From NCBI GenBank assembly GCA_038503065.1, contig JBCAMK010000003.1, forward strand, positions 868,001-932,000: 64,000 bases of DNA, written 5' to 3'. The position numbers were made by a program, and so were the translations under genes. Shown here piece by piece: positions 11,905-22,415 of this stretch. The stretch is from Paragyromitra xinjiangensis (taxonomy: Eukaryota > Ascomycota > Pezizomycetes > Pezizales > Discinaceae). The notes beneath the pieces were generated by a model. The model was not told the DNA's origin. It did no database searches and was given only the letters and a program-made list of their open reading frames with translations. Each line of letters opens with the position of its first letter. Positions within the stretch are counted from its first letter, which is position 1.

Positions 11905-12154
11905 CCGTATGTACTGGGAAAATACGACCCGGCGCTAGATTTTTGCTAGAGCCAATATGGAGTAGGCTGTGGCTCTTGCTAACGGTGTTTACCTTCACAG
12001 TCCACACCTGCTCCTACTCTCCTCACCCCCCACAAGCATTTTTATAATTTGTGTCGTCATTCTGAGGCTGTTCTACATCCATAGAGCCACAACCCACACC
12101 ATATAGGCTCTAGCAAAAATCTAGTGCCGGGTCGTATTTTCCCAGTACATACGG
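11905..12154. mobile_element. 250-bp TIR element, family A (long-armed MITE)
   Basis: Arms 11905-11976 and 12083-12154 are inverted copies of about 72 bp at roughly 90% identity by eye, each beginning CCGTATGTACTGGG, with TA directly outside both ends. Nearly 60% of the element is paired, so it could fold into a long hairpin. A related element with CCGTATTTACTGGG ends lies at 38883-39179. Neither encodes a transposase. Confidence 0.72.
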
Positions 12155-12191
12155 TATTCTCTAACCGAAGATACCATCAAGAGTCCTAACC

Positions 12192-12232
12192 TAGTCTCGT
12201 GCCTAGCCCAGCAGGGGATAGGAACGAGCCTA
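12192..12232. mobile_element. 41-bp TIR-B element with 9-bp target duplication
   Basis: The element begins TAGTCTCGTGCC and ends GGAACGAGCCTA, imperfect inverted ends. The nine bases GTCCTAACC occur directly on each side (12183-12191 and 12233-12241). Same ends and duplication length as the copy at 39505-39567. It lies 38 bases from the family A element. Confidence 0.7.
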
Positions 12233-12392
12233 GTCCTAACCCAACTAGTCACAATTGCCAAAACTTTGAACGGTAAGTGATCGAGGTTGTGATTACAATA
12301 CATCCCTTTCGAACACCCCTACTGTCAGAAAAATGCGCACCCGATAGGACTGAAGTTTTCCAAAACTAAGTAGTGATTGATGCTTAACGATA

Positions 12393-13310
12393 TCATTCCC
12401 TTTTCCCAGTCTTACCCAATCTCTTTGCTGCCATTTCAGGGAATATACTTCCATCATAGACTCTCCTCATATCCTCTTTCCTAACTATCCCATCTTCTGG
12501 CCAAAGAAATAAGTACGTAGCTATCCCTATAGATTCGATTCAAATAGTTGGCACCTCTCTTTTCATGACTCGGATTTTAAAGTGAAATAACCTACACTCA
12601 GCCGCCTCAGACACCCATCCAATAGGGTCTAATATCAACCTTTGTCCCTTTATCCCATTCCAGATCTCATGCATTGTCAATCCATTACCATCGTTCGCTT
12701 GTCCGTACTTATTGAAGAAATCCTCAAACTTTTGTGGGATAAATCTGCCTTCATTGTCGTATGTCCCAGTATCAGACCCATGCTTACACTTGTAGATGTT
12801 TTGCAGGTATAGCCTGAAAAATGGATCTGGCAGGATGCTTGGGCACGTAGGATATGAGAAGGTGCCGTGAATAAGTATCATCGAAATGAAGGATAAAATA
12901 AGGTTAAACCCAATTGCGCGGAATCCACGGAACGTGTCGAGCGGCCAAATTATCCCGTCGTCATCTGGATCCCAGAAAGCACAGTGCTGACGGAGTACCG
13001 ATATATCCGAATTCTCTTGCGCCCAGTCGTCCTTGGTCGTGCCATTAGGAGCTCGGGGTGAAGGAGCGATGTTGACCCGAGCAGTTCCTTGGTTTTCAAG
13101 GCATCAACATTAATTTCACTAACGCATACACCAGCTGAGAGTGTATAAAAGGAAGAAAGAAATACCAGGGTTTGGGACTGCTTCTTGGTCACTCTTGCTA
13201 GGGATATAAGGTAGTCTCGATGCTGTGACATCATTTCCCGAAAAAGCGGTTGGGATCGTCTTAATTTCATCAACCCCATTGGTTGTGAATTTTTCTGAGA
13301 CTTTTGACAT
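12393..13310 (-). CDS. Caleosin / peroxygenase-type oil-body protein
   Basis: Exons 13310-13166, 13087-12596 and 12526-12393 join to 256 aa. The diagnostic core is complete: a single EF-hand (DPDDDGIIWPLDTF) just after RQHCAF, a hydrophobic helix ending in MILIHGTFSYP, the proline-knot-like PTCPSILPDPFF, then HGSDTGTYDNEGRFIPQKFE, KGQRLILDPIGW and YDGSIFPEMAAKR. Caleosins sit on lipid droplets with the hairpin in the monolayer, bind one calcium and, using two His that hold haem, act as peroxygenases on fatty acid hydroperoxides; fungal members have roles in lipid bodies and spores. Both candidate His (in RQHC and IHGTF) are present. Intron 1 joins ..NPG to TARVNIAP and intron 2 joins ..AAE to WIATYLFLW, both as expected for the family. 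Confidence 0.9.
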
Positions 13311-14180
13311 AAGTGGAATTTAGCTGCAGCTACTGCCTTGAAGTACTGTCTGTCCTGCAGGCGATGTAGCAGAGGATGTTCGTCGACGATTGCAGGGAAA
13401 GTCAAACATTATGTACCCATTTTAGCATATATCACCCTCGCGTGCTTCTGATAAGGTGATGTCACACTGATCTCCAAGCAGTAGTGGGCGTTAACGAATC
13501 TATGTCATGAACGTATCACCCCTAGTTTTCTATCAACTTTTCCCCAGATCTCCGAGGCATGAGATAGCCAACTGCAGGTGCCGTCATAACCTCTAGGGGA
13601 AAGCGCCACGGCTAGCGGGGGTTAGGATTAAGGGGCGAGTACTCTATCACTTCCTCCGCCAAACAATTCGCAGAACCCTCTAGGCAGTCAGCAGCCAAAA
13701 TAGACCTCGTACGTACTGAACTGCACACCCGCGCGGCGAGCGTCTCTGTCGCCCGAATTCTGAGAGTAGAGGACGATTTTACTATAGAGCACTCAGGGCA
13801 CCATCCGTAATTTATTTAGACCTTGTAGAACCAGACGGAAGACGTATGCGTCTCTCGATCACTTAGAGGTGTTGTAGCCCCCTAGATGGACTGGCCGCTC
13901 GGGATTCTTTTTGACAAAGGAACCACATATCTACAAGACCTTTCAAGTCAATGGGTCTTAACAGAAGGAGAATAAACCAAGGCATCGGCAACTTTTATAG
14001 CTTACGCATCAACATGCAGTAGAACCCAGTGAAGCCCGATTAGGAAATTTGTAGTAACATATTCGCCATAGGAAGGTGGTCCTCAAAATGACCCAATACC
14101 CAGGCTTCGATCTAGGGGATGCCTCCCATCAAACCTAAAATTAACCAGTCTCGTGCCCAACCCACCTCAGCAGACTAGCT
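13311..14180. other. Spacer, with one lone TIR-B arm
   Basis: No gene supported. Near 14146-14158 the sequence CAGTCTCGTGCCC resembles the left end of the TIR-B repeat, but I find no matching right end, so it may be a truncated copy. It lies just beyond the end of the kinase-like gene. Confidence 0.4.
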
Positions 14181-15659
14181 TCACTCTACAAAAAGTCTCA
14201 TTTCGGGAACAGCAATTCCCTCCCTACAAATAGAAAAGACTATAGGATCCCTCCACACCTCTTGGTCGTAGCCGTTTTTCAACATCCAAAGCTCAGCAAG
14301 TCTCCATATTTGTGGGAGTGCTTCATCTCTCCACCAATCACCTCCCACACTTTCCGCATCCTCATCATCCCGGTGTTCGAGATCTAAATCAAACTCGTCG
14401 CAGAGATCATAATCATCCCCGAGAGGTTCGATACCAGCTGGAAGCGCCCAACCCCTCCGAATATCCCCTATACGACCGTACTTCTTATTCATCCTTTCTA
14501 ACCATTTCTTATACGTAGGACGGTCATCACCCTGTCTATACCAACAATTAGCCATTGTTCATACATTCTACCAAATGAGAGCCCGACAATTCATTTTCAA
14601 TGTCTGGCAATAGGTCTGCGATAGCCTCGCTAAAAGGCAAAAACCCAGCTGCTTCCCAGTCGATTATTGCGACAATTTTGCTGTCATTGAGAACGACGTT
14701 GTTTCCTTCAGCTAAATCCCCATGACTCAGGTGAAATACCGTATCCTTCGCATATTCCCGTGCTTCAAGCTTTTTTCTGAGAGCCTTAGCATACTCCTGC
14801 CATGAATCTTCTTGTGGTGATAGGTTATGAAACGCAATTTCTTTCTCAAGAAAAGCAAGAACATAGGCTCGGATCGTGGGATAAGGCCCGAGGTCATAAG
14901 ACTTTGCATTCCGAACCTCTTTCTATAATCACATTCAAATTCATTAGCTGCGATGTTAGCGCAATTCATGCTAACGGTGGGATCTAGCAATAGGAGGAAT
15001 GATGATCTAGAACATACTCGCCCTTCAGCCCACACCTCTAGACCACCCATCTCCCTAGCCGAATTTAAGAACTTCGGATTAAGTTTATCCGCCTCTGATC
15101 TCTTGGTCGGTAATCCAACGCCTCCAATGGAACCAGAAATAACTTTTATCATCTCTATTCTTATGATCGCCATTTGTCTGATAATGCTAATTTTTTGCCT
15201 TTGCGTTAGTTTCAGAGTCCCTCCGTATATCTCACCTTCTATGTACTCCATTGCAATGAATGAGCGTTGCGGATCTGTTTCGCTTGGTTGACAACAAACG
15301 TAGACCCATGGGACGGGGATTTGAGTATAACGGCTCACAAGTGCCATGGCACAGGCCTCTGCGTACAAGTCTTTGGCGTCTCTTGGGTGTTCACCGCCCA
15401 AACCGACCCCTAGATTCTTGATGACAAAAAGACCATCTCGAGTTGCAGGTATAGGCAGACGAACTATGTGAACTGACTGGTGCCGACCAATATATCCGGG
15501 GTTACTCCCCACATCATCGTCATTTTGCAACTCCTCTAAGGTCCCGCCCCGCTCAAAGTGCTTAATTATGTACTGCTCAACATCGTGAGCCATCATTACA
15601 TTATGTCTATATCGCTCTGCAGGTGTCCGATTAAACCCGTTTTTGTTTATCCGTTCCAT
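14181..15659 (-). CDS. Aminoglycoside-phosphotransferase-like (APH) kinase
   Basis: Exon 1 (15659-15018) and exon 2 (from 14922) join across a 95-bp intron with a GTATGT donor and CTAAC branch. The protein has the APH/choline-kinase fold signatures: the catalytic loop LSHGDLAEGN (HGDxxxxN) and the metal-binding IIDWEAAGFLP. Upstream, FIAMEYIEGE is the hinge-like segment. Such proteins are expanded in filamentous fungi; substrates are mostly unknown and antibiotic resistance should not be assumed. Without further splicing, translation stops at 14548 (338 aa). A 40-bp intron (about 14532-14571: donor GTAGAA, branch CTAAT, acceptor ACAG) would instead join SGSHL to GDDRPTYKKW and use the 14181-14531 frame, giving about 448 aa. 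That frame is well formed, with a C-terminal WWRDEALPQIW block, so I prefer the longer model. Confidence 0.75.
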
Positions 15660-15797
15660 GGGTATTGGTGTCGGCGGGATCGAACGCTTGCGTAACGTAG
15701 TTATTAAATATTTCTATTGTTCAATTCGTTTGTCGATCACGATAGGTATTAAATTTTTCTAGGTGTCCTCCGCACCTACAGATGTCAAGGGCAGCTT

Positions 15798-15805
15798 TAT
15801 AAAAG
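15798..15805 (-). promoter_or_regulatory. Possible TATA box of the APH-like gene
   Basis: TTTTATAA on the minus strand about 140 bases upstream of the ATG at 15659, within an AT-rich stretch. Weak single-motif evidence. Confidence 0.3.
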
Positions 15806-16560
15806 GGACCCATAAACGAATACTCGGACAAAGGAATACGAAACAAGAACCTCTAGCTAGACCAGTACTCGATAACTGTTTCCCATCCCAGCAAACAAAG
15901 AGAACATAACAGCAACATTTTGTCACTATCTCTGTTTAGAGAAATTAGCAAGCCGTATTAGGGCTCGAGCTACAGCGCTAGAGTTCGAGTTTTATAATCC
16001 CACCAGATTCTCGCCAAGGCAGGGAAAATGACTCTCACGGGGGAACGAACAAAATACAAAACTACGCAACCACTCGTAGCTGTTAGTAGGCATACGAACT
16101 AGAAAATATGGGGTGCAGATCGGGGGTAGACTAAGATAGATTAGTGCAGGCACACACGCAAGCTCCTATAAAGATCATGACCTTGACTTATCACGTGGTC
16201 ATCCACTTCCTACAAGGTTAGGGCTCTGTGAATTCTATCCCCATTTTTATTTGACCTATTAAGTATATACAATAACCTAGGTTATAGCGCTACCTCTCAC
16301 CGCTACTCCTTTAACCAAAGGCCTTCTTTATTATTCCCTACTATCTCGGCCCATAGGGTTTCCCTATTCCCTTAGCCTATATTGGTGCTTATTACAAGGT
16401 ACTCTAGAGTATATATACTATCTATAGAGGTAGGACCGCCATGTCACTCGCCCCAGTTCGCCCATCAAACTATCATAGGAGAGGAGATACTAAATCGCAA
16501 GAGAAGAGATATTAAACGACATAATCACACCAAGATTCAACTCGCCAAAATATTCCTATA
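15806..16560. other. Spacer between kinase-like and ABC transporter genes
   Basis: No gene supported. It should hold the upstream region of the kinase-like gene and the 3' end of the ABC transporter. There are short AT runs such as TATATATA near 16411 but nothing I can assign. Confidence 0.4.
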
Positions 16561-19500
16561 TCAATGATCCAACGCTTGTGCTTGACACTATCCACGAACG
16601 AAAGTCAATAAAAAAATCCACTAATGGCTACGCAAACACAGGAATTCAACCTTACCATCTGAAAATAAGTCCCTCTTTTCTTGATGAGCGCAGCATGGCT
16701 TCCCTGTTCCACGACCCTCCCCTCGTCGAACACAAAGATAACATCTGCTTTCTGCACGGTCGATAGCCTATGCGCCACTGCAATCATAGTTCTCCCTTGC
16801 GCGGCATTCTCAAATGCCTGCTGCACAATTTTCTCTGACTCCGAGTCCAAGCTTGCAGTCGCTTCATCCAGCAACAGAATCCCGGGCCCCCTGATCAACG
16901 CTCTCGCAATCGCAACCCGTTGCTTTTGACCACCAGATAGCCCGACTCCTCGCGCCCCACAAATAGTTTCATAGCCTTCCGGAAGTGAACTAATGAAGTC
17001 GTGGATGTGGGCCTCTTTACATGCTTGTACAACCATATCGTGAGATATACTTTCGTCTTTAGCTCCGAGACGCACGTTTTCACTCACGGTACCCTGATAG
17101 AGTGCTGGTTCCTGTGCGACGAGGGAAACGACATCGCGGTAGCTCTCAATATCAAGAGAGTCCAAATTCTTCCCATTAATCAGGATCTCCCCACCCGTGA
17201 CAGAGTAAAAGCGTTCCAGAAGACTGATAGTCGTAGTCTTCCCGCATCCAGATGCGCCAACGAAAGCAGCAAATTGACCCCGTTCAATTTTGAGGTTCAG
17301 GTTTCGGAATACCGGGGTGTCACGAGAAGGGTACGAGAAGCTAACATTGCGAAATTCAACTTCATATCCACCCTTCACACTGCGATCCATTTCTTCCCCT
17401 GGTGGAGGCGGAGTCTTCTCACGCATACCAAATATCCGATTCGCAGCTTGTACAGCTTGAGCGATGTCCGGCGAGAAGCCGAAGAATTGGCCGGCAGCTT
17501 CACCGCCTTGGATAATCGCCATATAGACAACGAAGAATTTGAATGGGTCGTACTCGCGGGTCGACATCAGTCGGCCACCGTACCAGTAACATAGTCCTGC
17601 TGCGAGCAGATTTATCGACTCAGACGCTGAAAAAACCATTGCGGCAAGCACCGTTGTGCGGAAAAATCGCTTGGTTTGATCTTGGAGGAGCAATTGATAA
17701 CGTTCTCTAATAGATTCTTCCATGATGAGAGATGAGACAGTTCTATATGCCCCAACAGCCTCACTAGCAAATTGTGCGCTTTCCGCAAAGACAGCGGCAG
17801 TATCAGTAGCAAACTTAACCTCGATACGGACACGGACTAGGCCAGCAAAAAATATGAATGGAAGTGCAGCACAGATGCAAACCAATGCTAACTTCCAACC
17901 GACAACAAGGCTAAGTATACTGCAGCCAAGCATATTGGCGAATGAGACGGTTATCATGCCTGTATTTGTTCCGAGTAGATTCTGAAGCGCTGTGGGATCG
18001 CTATTAAGTTGGGATGTGAGTGAGCCTGTGGAATTTCCTTCTTTATCGAAGAAGGGGATGCCTTGATGGAGGACGTTTTGGAAGTATTCTAGGCGGTAGT
18101 ACGTAGTCAGGCGCTACATGCAGATACTCTTGTTAGCTATAACTAATTGGAGCTTTATAAAGGAATCTAGGCTCTCATACGTATTGAATTAAAGTGAACA
18201 TCGATCCCATCAAAAAGTAAAAACAGCCCACAGCAAGCGCAAGCACTAAAAACATTAGCGCCCAAAAATTCCCCCGCTTCACAAACATATCCATATCGTC
18301 CACATATTGGAAAACAGTCATGAACTTCGCAACCAATATTGACTGAACTGGGAAAGCAGCACCTATACAGGAAATCTTAGTATCTAGTGAAGTCCCACCA
18401 TAAGCCGGAAGAACCTTACCGCAACCAACAGCACCAACGAAACCGAAAAAGTAAAAGGGCCATAGACTATGCTGTTCCCAAAGCATTATTGATACGCATC
18501 TTAGGATTCCGAGTTCTGTATCTTTCTTCGGGCGCGCAGCTTCGACGTCATCCACTAGAGTAGAGTCCTTGCCTTTCCCGACACTCAACTTCGACCGCCA
18601 TGTCGTAGTCCTCCCAAGATTCTCTGTGTCATTATTGCTGTCCTCATCTTCTACTTTAATCACGTCCGCCTTTTCCAGATCCTCACGCGATATATCCTCT
18701 GCCTCATCTTCCATCGATAGTGTCTGCCCTCTGACTAACCGTGTGTAAGCGCCATCTGGCCGACTAAGCAGCTCTTCATGAGTACCCGTCTCTAACACAT
18801 TCCCATTGCCTAGCACCACAATCTGGTCCGCCTTCTTCACAGTTGATAGTCGGTGCGCAATGGTGATCGTTGTTCGCCCCTTCGATACCCTATCCAACGC
18901 ATTCTGTACAATCCTCTCGTTCCTCGGATCAATAGCGCTCGTAGCTTCATCTAGAATCAAAATCGGTGGCTTGGAGATGATACTCCTAGCAATTGCAATT
19001 CTCTGTTTTTGTCCGCCCGAGAGCTTAACGCCAGATTCTCCAACCTTTGTATCATACCCCTGCGGCAATTCTTCGACGAAAGTACTTGCGTTGGCTTCAA
19101 CACACGCCTCCCTAACCCGTCGGCGCTTGTCTTCCTCGGATTCAGATTCCCACTCGGTACCCACTAGCCCATACGCAACATTTTTGTAGATCGAGTCATT
19201 AAATAGAAATGGCTCCTGCATGACTAGCCCGATTTTACCTCTCCACCAGCGGATGTTAAGATCCTTTATGTCGACACCACCAATCGAGATGCTCCCTTGT
19301 TGCGGGTCATACCAGCGTTCTATGAGCCCCACAATCGTTGACTTACCTGAGCCGGAGCGACCAACAATAGCTGTAGTTTTTCCCTCGGGAAAAGACAACG
19401 ATATTCCCTCCGAGTCGGCTTCGTCAGTACCGTCTTTAGCAGGACCGAGAATGACGATGTTCTTGCGCCCGCTACCACCCGGGTATGAGAATTTGACATT

Positions 19501-21270
19501 TTTAAGCTCAAGGTCTCCGGGCGGCAGAGCAGGCGGTTTAAGACCATCCGGGGACATAGCATCAATAGTAGGTTGTCGGTCGACTACTTCGAAGATCGTG
19601 GAGGATGCGGAGGCGGCTTTTACCATTGCTTGAGCTTGGGGAGCTATATTACCAAAGGACATAACAGCTATGAGGACTGAAAAGAAGACACTGCCGATGG
19701 GTATGTGAGCCACATGATAATCAAGGAAGGGAGCTGTGATATAGCTGGTGGCCGAGATAAACTCACGTAATTATGGTTCCAGCATTTGAAATAATGCCAC
19801 TATGATACAGCCGTATGCCATACCAAAAACAAATTGAATAACCGCAATAAACAATCGTGAAAGCACCTGCAAACTGCACCCCATTATTTGGTGCCTTTTT
19901 GACCCCCTCTCTCCTGCCCTTCTCTAACAATGCACTATACCTCCCCACCAACCTCTTCTCCGCATTGAAGCTCTTGACAGTCCTAACACTCCCCAACACC
20001 TCCTCCGCAAGTTCTGCTGCCCTCCCCTGTGCAGCCAGTACCCTCTTCTCTAGTTTCAGTTCAATTGGCACACTGAAACCGTATACTAACACTGATGCCG
20101 GCAGGATACAAGTCGTGACCAGCGTCAACCTCCATTCCCTTGTAAATGCAACTATAAATCCTGCAAACAGCATCGCCACGAATTGGATAAATATTCCTAA
20201 TTTCTCAGAAATCCCCAATTGGACAGTATTGGAGAGGGTGGTGATTGAGACCGCGACAGCCCCAGGGGTTCCAGCCATAGCATCCGTGGGAGGCTTGGGA
20301 GCTTGTGGAGTAGCTCCGCTGGGATCTGGCTTGGTACTTCCAGGAACATAGGCGGTTGCGAGGGCATCGAAATAAGCAAGGTCCTGACGGAAGATGGATG
20401 TAAGGTAGTCGATGCGGACAGCAGCGGAAATACGGGTCCCTGATAAACGGAAGCAGCCCTAGATATAGTCAGCGAATACTAAGGAAGTACCAATAGCACA
20501 GGTAATTAGGACGGTAGACCAAACGGAAGCCATCAATCACACACTCACAGTTGAAATATATCCCAAAATGAACTTGGCAAGAAAAAGATAGACAAAATAT
20601 AGGCTTTACAACTCAATGAATAGTTATTAAAACATTCTCTCGAACAGCGGAAAGCTTAATTAAACTTACCACATCGTATCAACGCTATTTCTAAATTCTT
20701 TTGCGGTAATCGTGGTATTTGGCATGAAGAACTCCGTAAAGTCCTTCACCAAATTCCCAAGCACGATCGTCATCAAGGGACTAGTAATTGATACGTGGGA
20801 TCAGAAAAGTTCAAAAAAACGCTACAAGCGTAATCGCGTCTCACACGGGCAATGCGAACATCGAATACACAAGAAATTTCGACGTACAATGTCACACCAG
20901 CTGCCACTGCAGCAACAGCACCAATTAACTGCAAAAACCAATCGAACCCAGTTCCATATTTCAAGATCCTCTACGGGACAGATATTAGCTGCAAAACCTC
21001 AAATTCGCCATCAAGAAGCTTAATAAAATGGGCAAGAAAGATAAAACCAACAAAATAGTTTCCCAACTCTCCCCCATCCCCCTTCTTCTTTTCATCGTCT
21101 CCATCACTACCATCACCATCATTCTCCCCTCCCTGCTTCCCTGCTCGCGCAGAGAAGCCAGCGGTTCTCTTTTCGCTATCCTCAGTAGCATCAATCTGGT
21201 GATCAGGATCAACAGCAATGACGTCCCTTTGATCCGGTACCTGAGCGGTGGTGGTTGGATGTTCTCCCAT
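16561..21270 (-). CDS. Full-length ABCB (MDR/P-glycoprotein-type) transporter
   Basis: Nine exons give 1365 aa: 21270-21052, 20970-20888, 20780-20670, 20603-20549, 20458-19767, 19690-18420, 18362-18181, 18113-16656 and 16587-16561. The order is TMD1-NBD1-TMD2-NBD2. NBD1 has Walker A GRSGSGKST (about 497-505), signature LSGGQ (610-614) and Walker B ILILDE (630-635). NBD2 has GASGCGKT (1157-1164), LSGGQ (1263-1267) and ILLLDE (1283-1288). All key residues are intact. An acidic Ser/Thr-rich linker follows NBD1 and a charged tail rich in Glu, Asp and Lys precedes TMD1. Intron 6 (18363-18419, 57 bp) lacks stops and could be retained; the last exon codes only CQAQALDH. By family it exports hydrophobic compounds at the plasma or vacuolar membrane. 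No biosynthetic cluster adjoins it. Confidence 0.92.
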
Positions 21271-22413
21271 CGTTTGAGAAAATTGGCGTGGAAAGTAGCT
21301 GCTTTAGCAATAAACAAGAAAGCAGGAATCCATACGTGAAATATAGTCCCGCGACAAGAATTCTGAAATGACACCTTTCCCCGGAGAAGAGTTCGTGTAC
21401 CCAATGTTGGTATATATTCCACTAGTGAAGTCTCGCGTTCGCAAGGTCTTCAGAACTCAGACCAACTCTAATTTACCTCAACAACACGTTGGGGCTGTGC
21501 GAAACCAGAGACAACTGCCAATGTGCCACACTTAAGATTAAGTCGCCCAGGAATCCGTGCAAGCCGCTTCTAGGATCTCAAAACGAGCTACGTACGAGAG
21601 AAAATCTTGGAGAAATGTTTCTTGCTATCGACAGTCTCTGGGATCTTGACTAGAAGAACATATCAGCAGATATATATTTTTGACCCACAGCATCGGGAGC
21701 CTAAACTCTCCGCTGTTAGCGAATCTATCCGACATCTTAAATTAACAACGGTTGTGTAACTTGTGGAATGCGTCACTTCCTGAGTCACTCTTCTCGCCCT
21801 ACCCTGATGTTACACCTTGGCACGTTTGATGGACCTCGCATTACCACAGGCGAACATGCTCAACCAATCTTGGCCTAATACCAAGCTTGGCCTGGGAAAT
21901 AGATGGGGGGCACCTTGAACCTAATTGGCTTATGGGCTCATACGAGGGACCCGGTATGTCCAAGCGTGAAGAAAAGTTGGAAGGTGCTCTATGCAAAAAC
22001 CCCTCTAGAAACGCATAGCTCGTATTGACTGATTGATTCATGATGCCAAGAGCATCATGGCCCCTGCCACACCTTGTGCTAACAATCCTCCAAGTAAGCT
22101 TGGGAATATGTGTTCCTGGTGCGGGGATTTCTGAGATCGGAATCTGGGAATCCGATGCGGCCAAAACGCTCTATCAAATCCATGAAGATGCTCAGGCTAC
22201 TAGCGTTAAACCACGCAGAATGCAGTTACCTCACGATATTCGTTAGTCTTCAGAGATGCCGCACTAGAAAGAGGTATGCTGATGGACTAGCAGAGATAGA
22301 TAACATCAGCACATCACTAATTACCCATAAGTTCCCGTTCCCGCCGTAACCCGGGCTTTTTGTGTTTATGCGCTTTTCTCATGCGCACTCAGTCTGTCAT
22401 GACAACAACTATG
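21271..22413. other. Upstream region of the ABC transporter
   Basis: No gene supported. Frames on both strands are short and without recognisable motifs. The part nearest 21270 is the ABC transporter leader and promoter. Confidence 0.4.
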
Positions 22414-22415
22414 TA

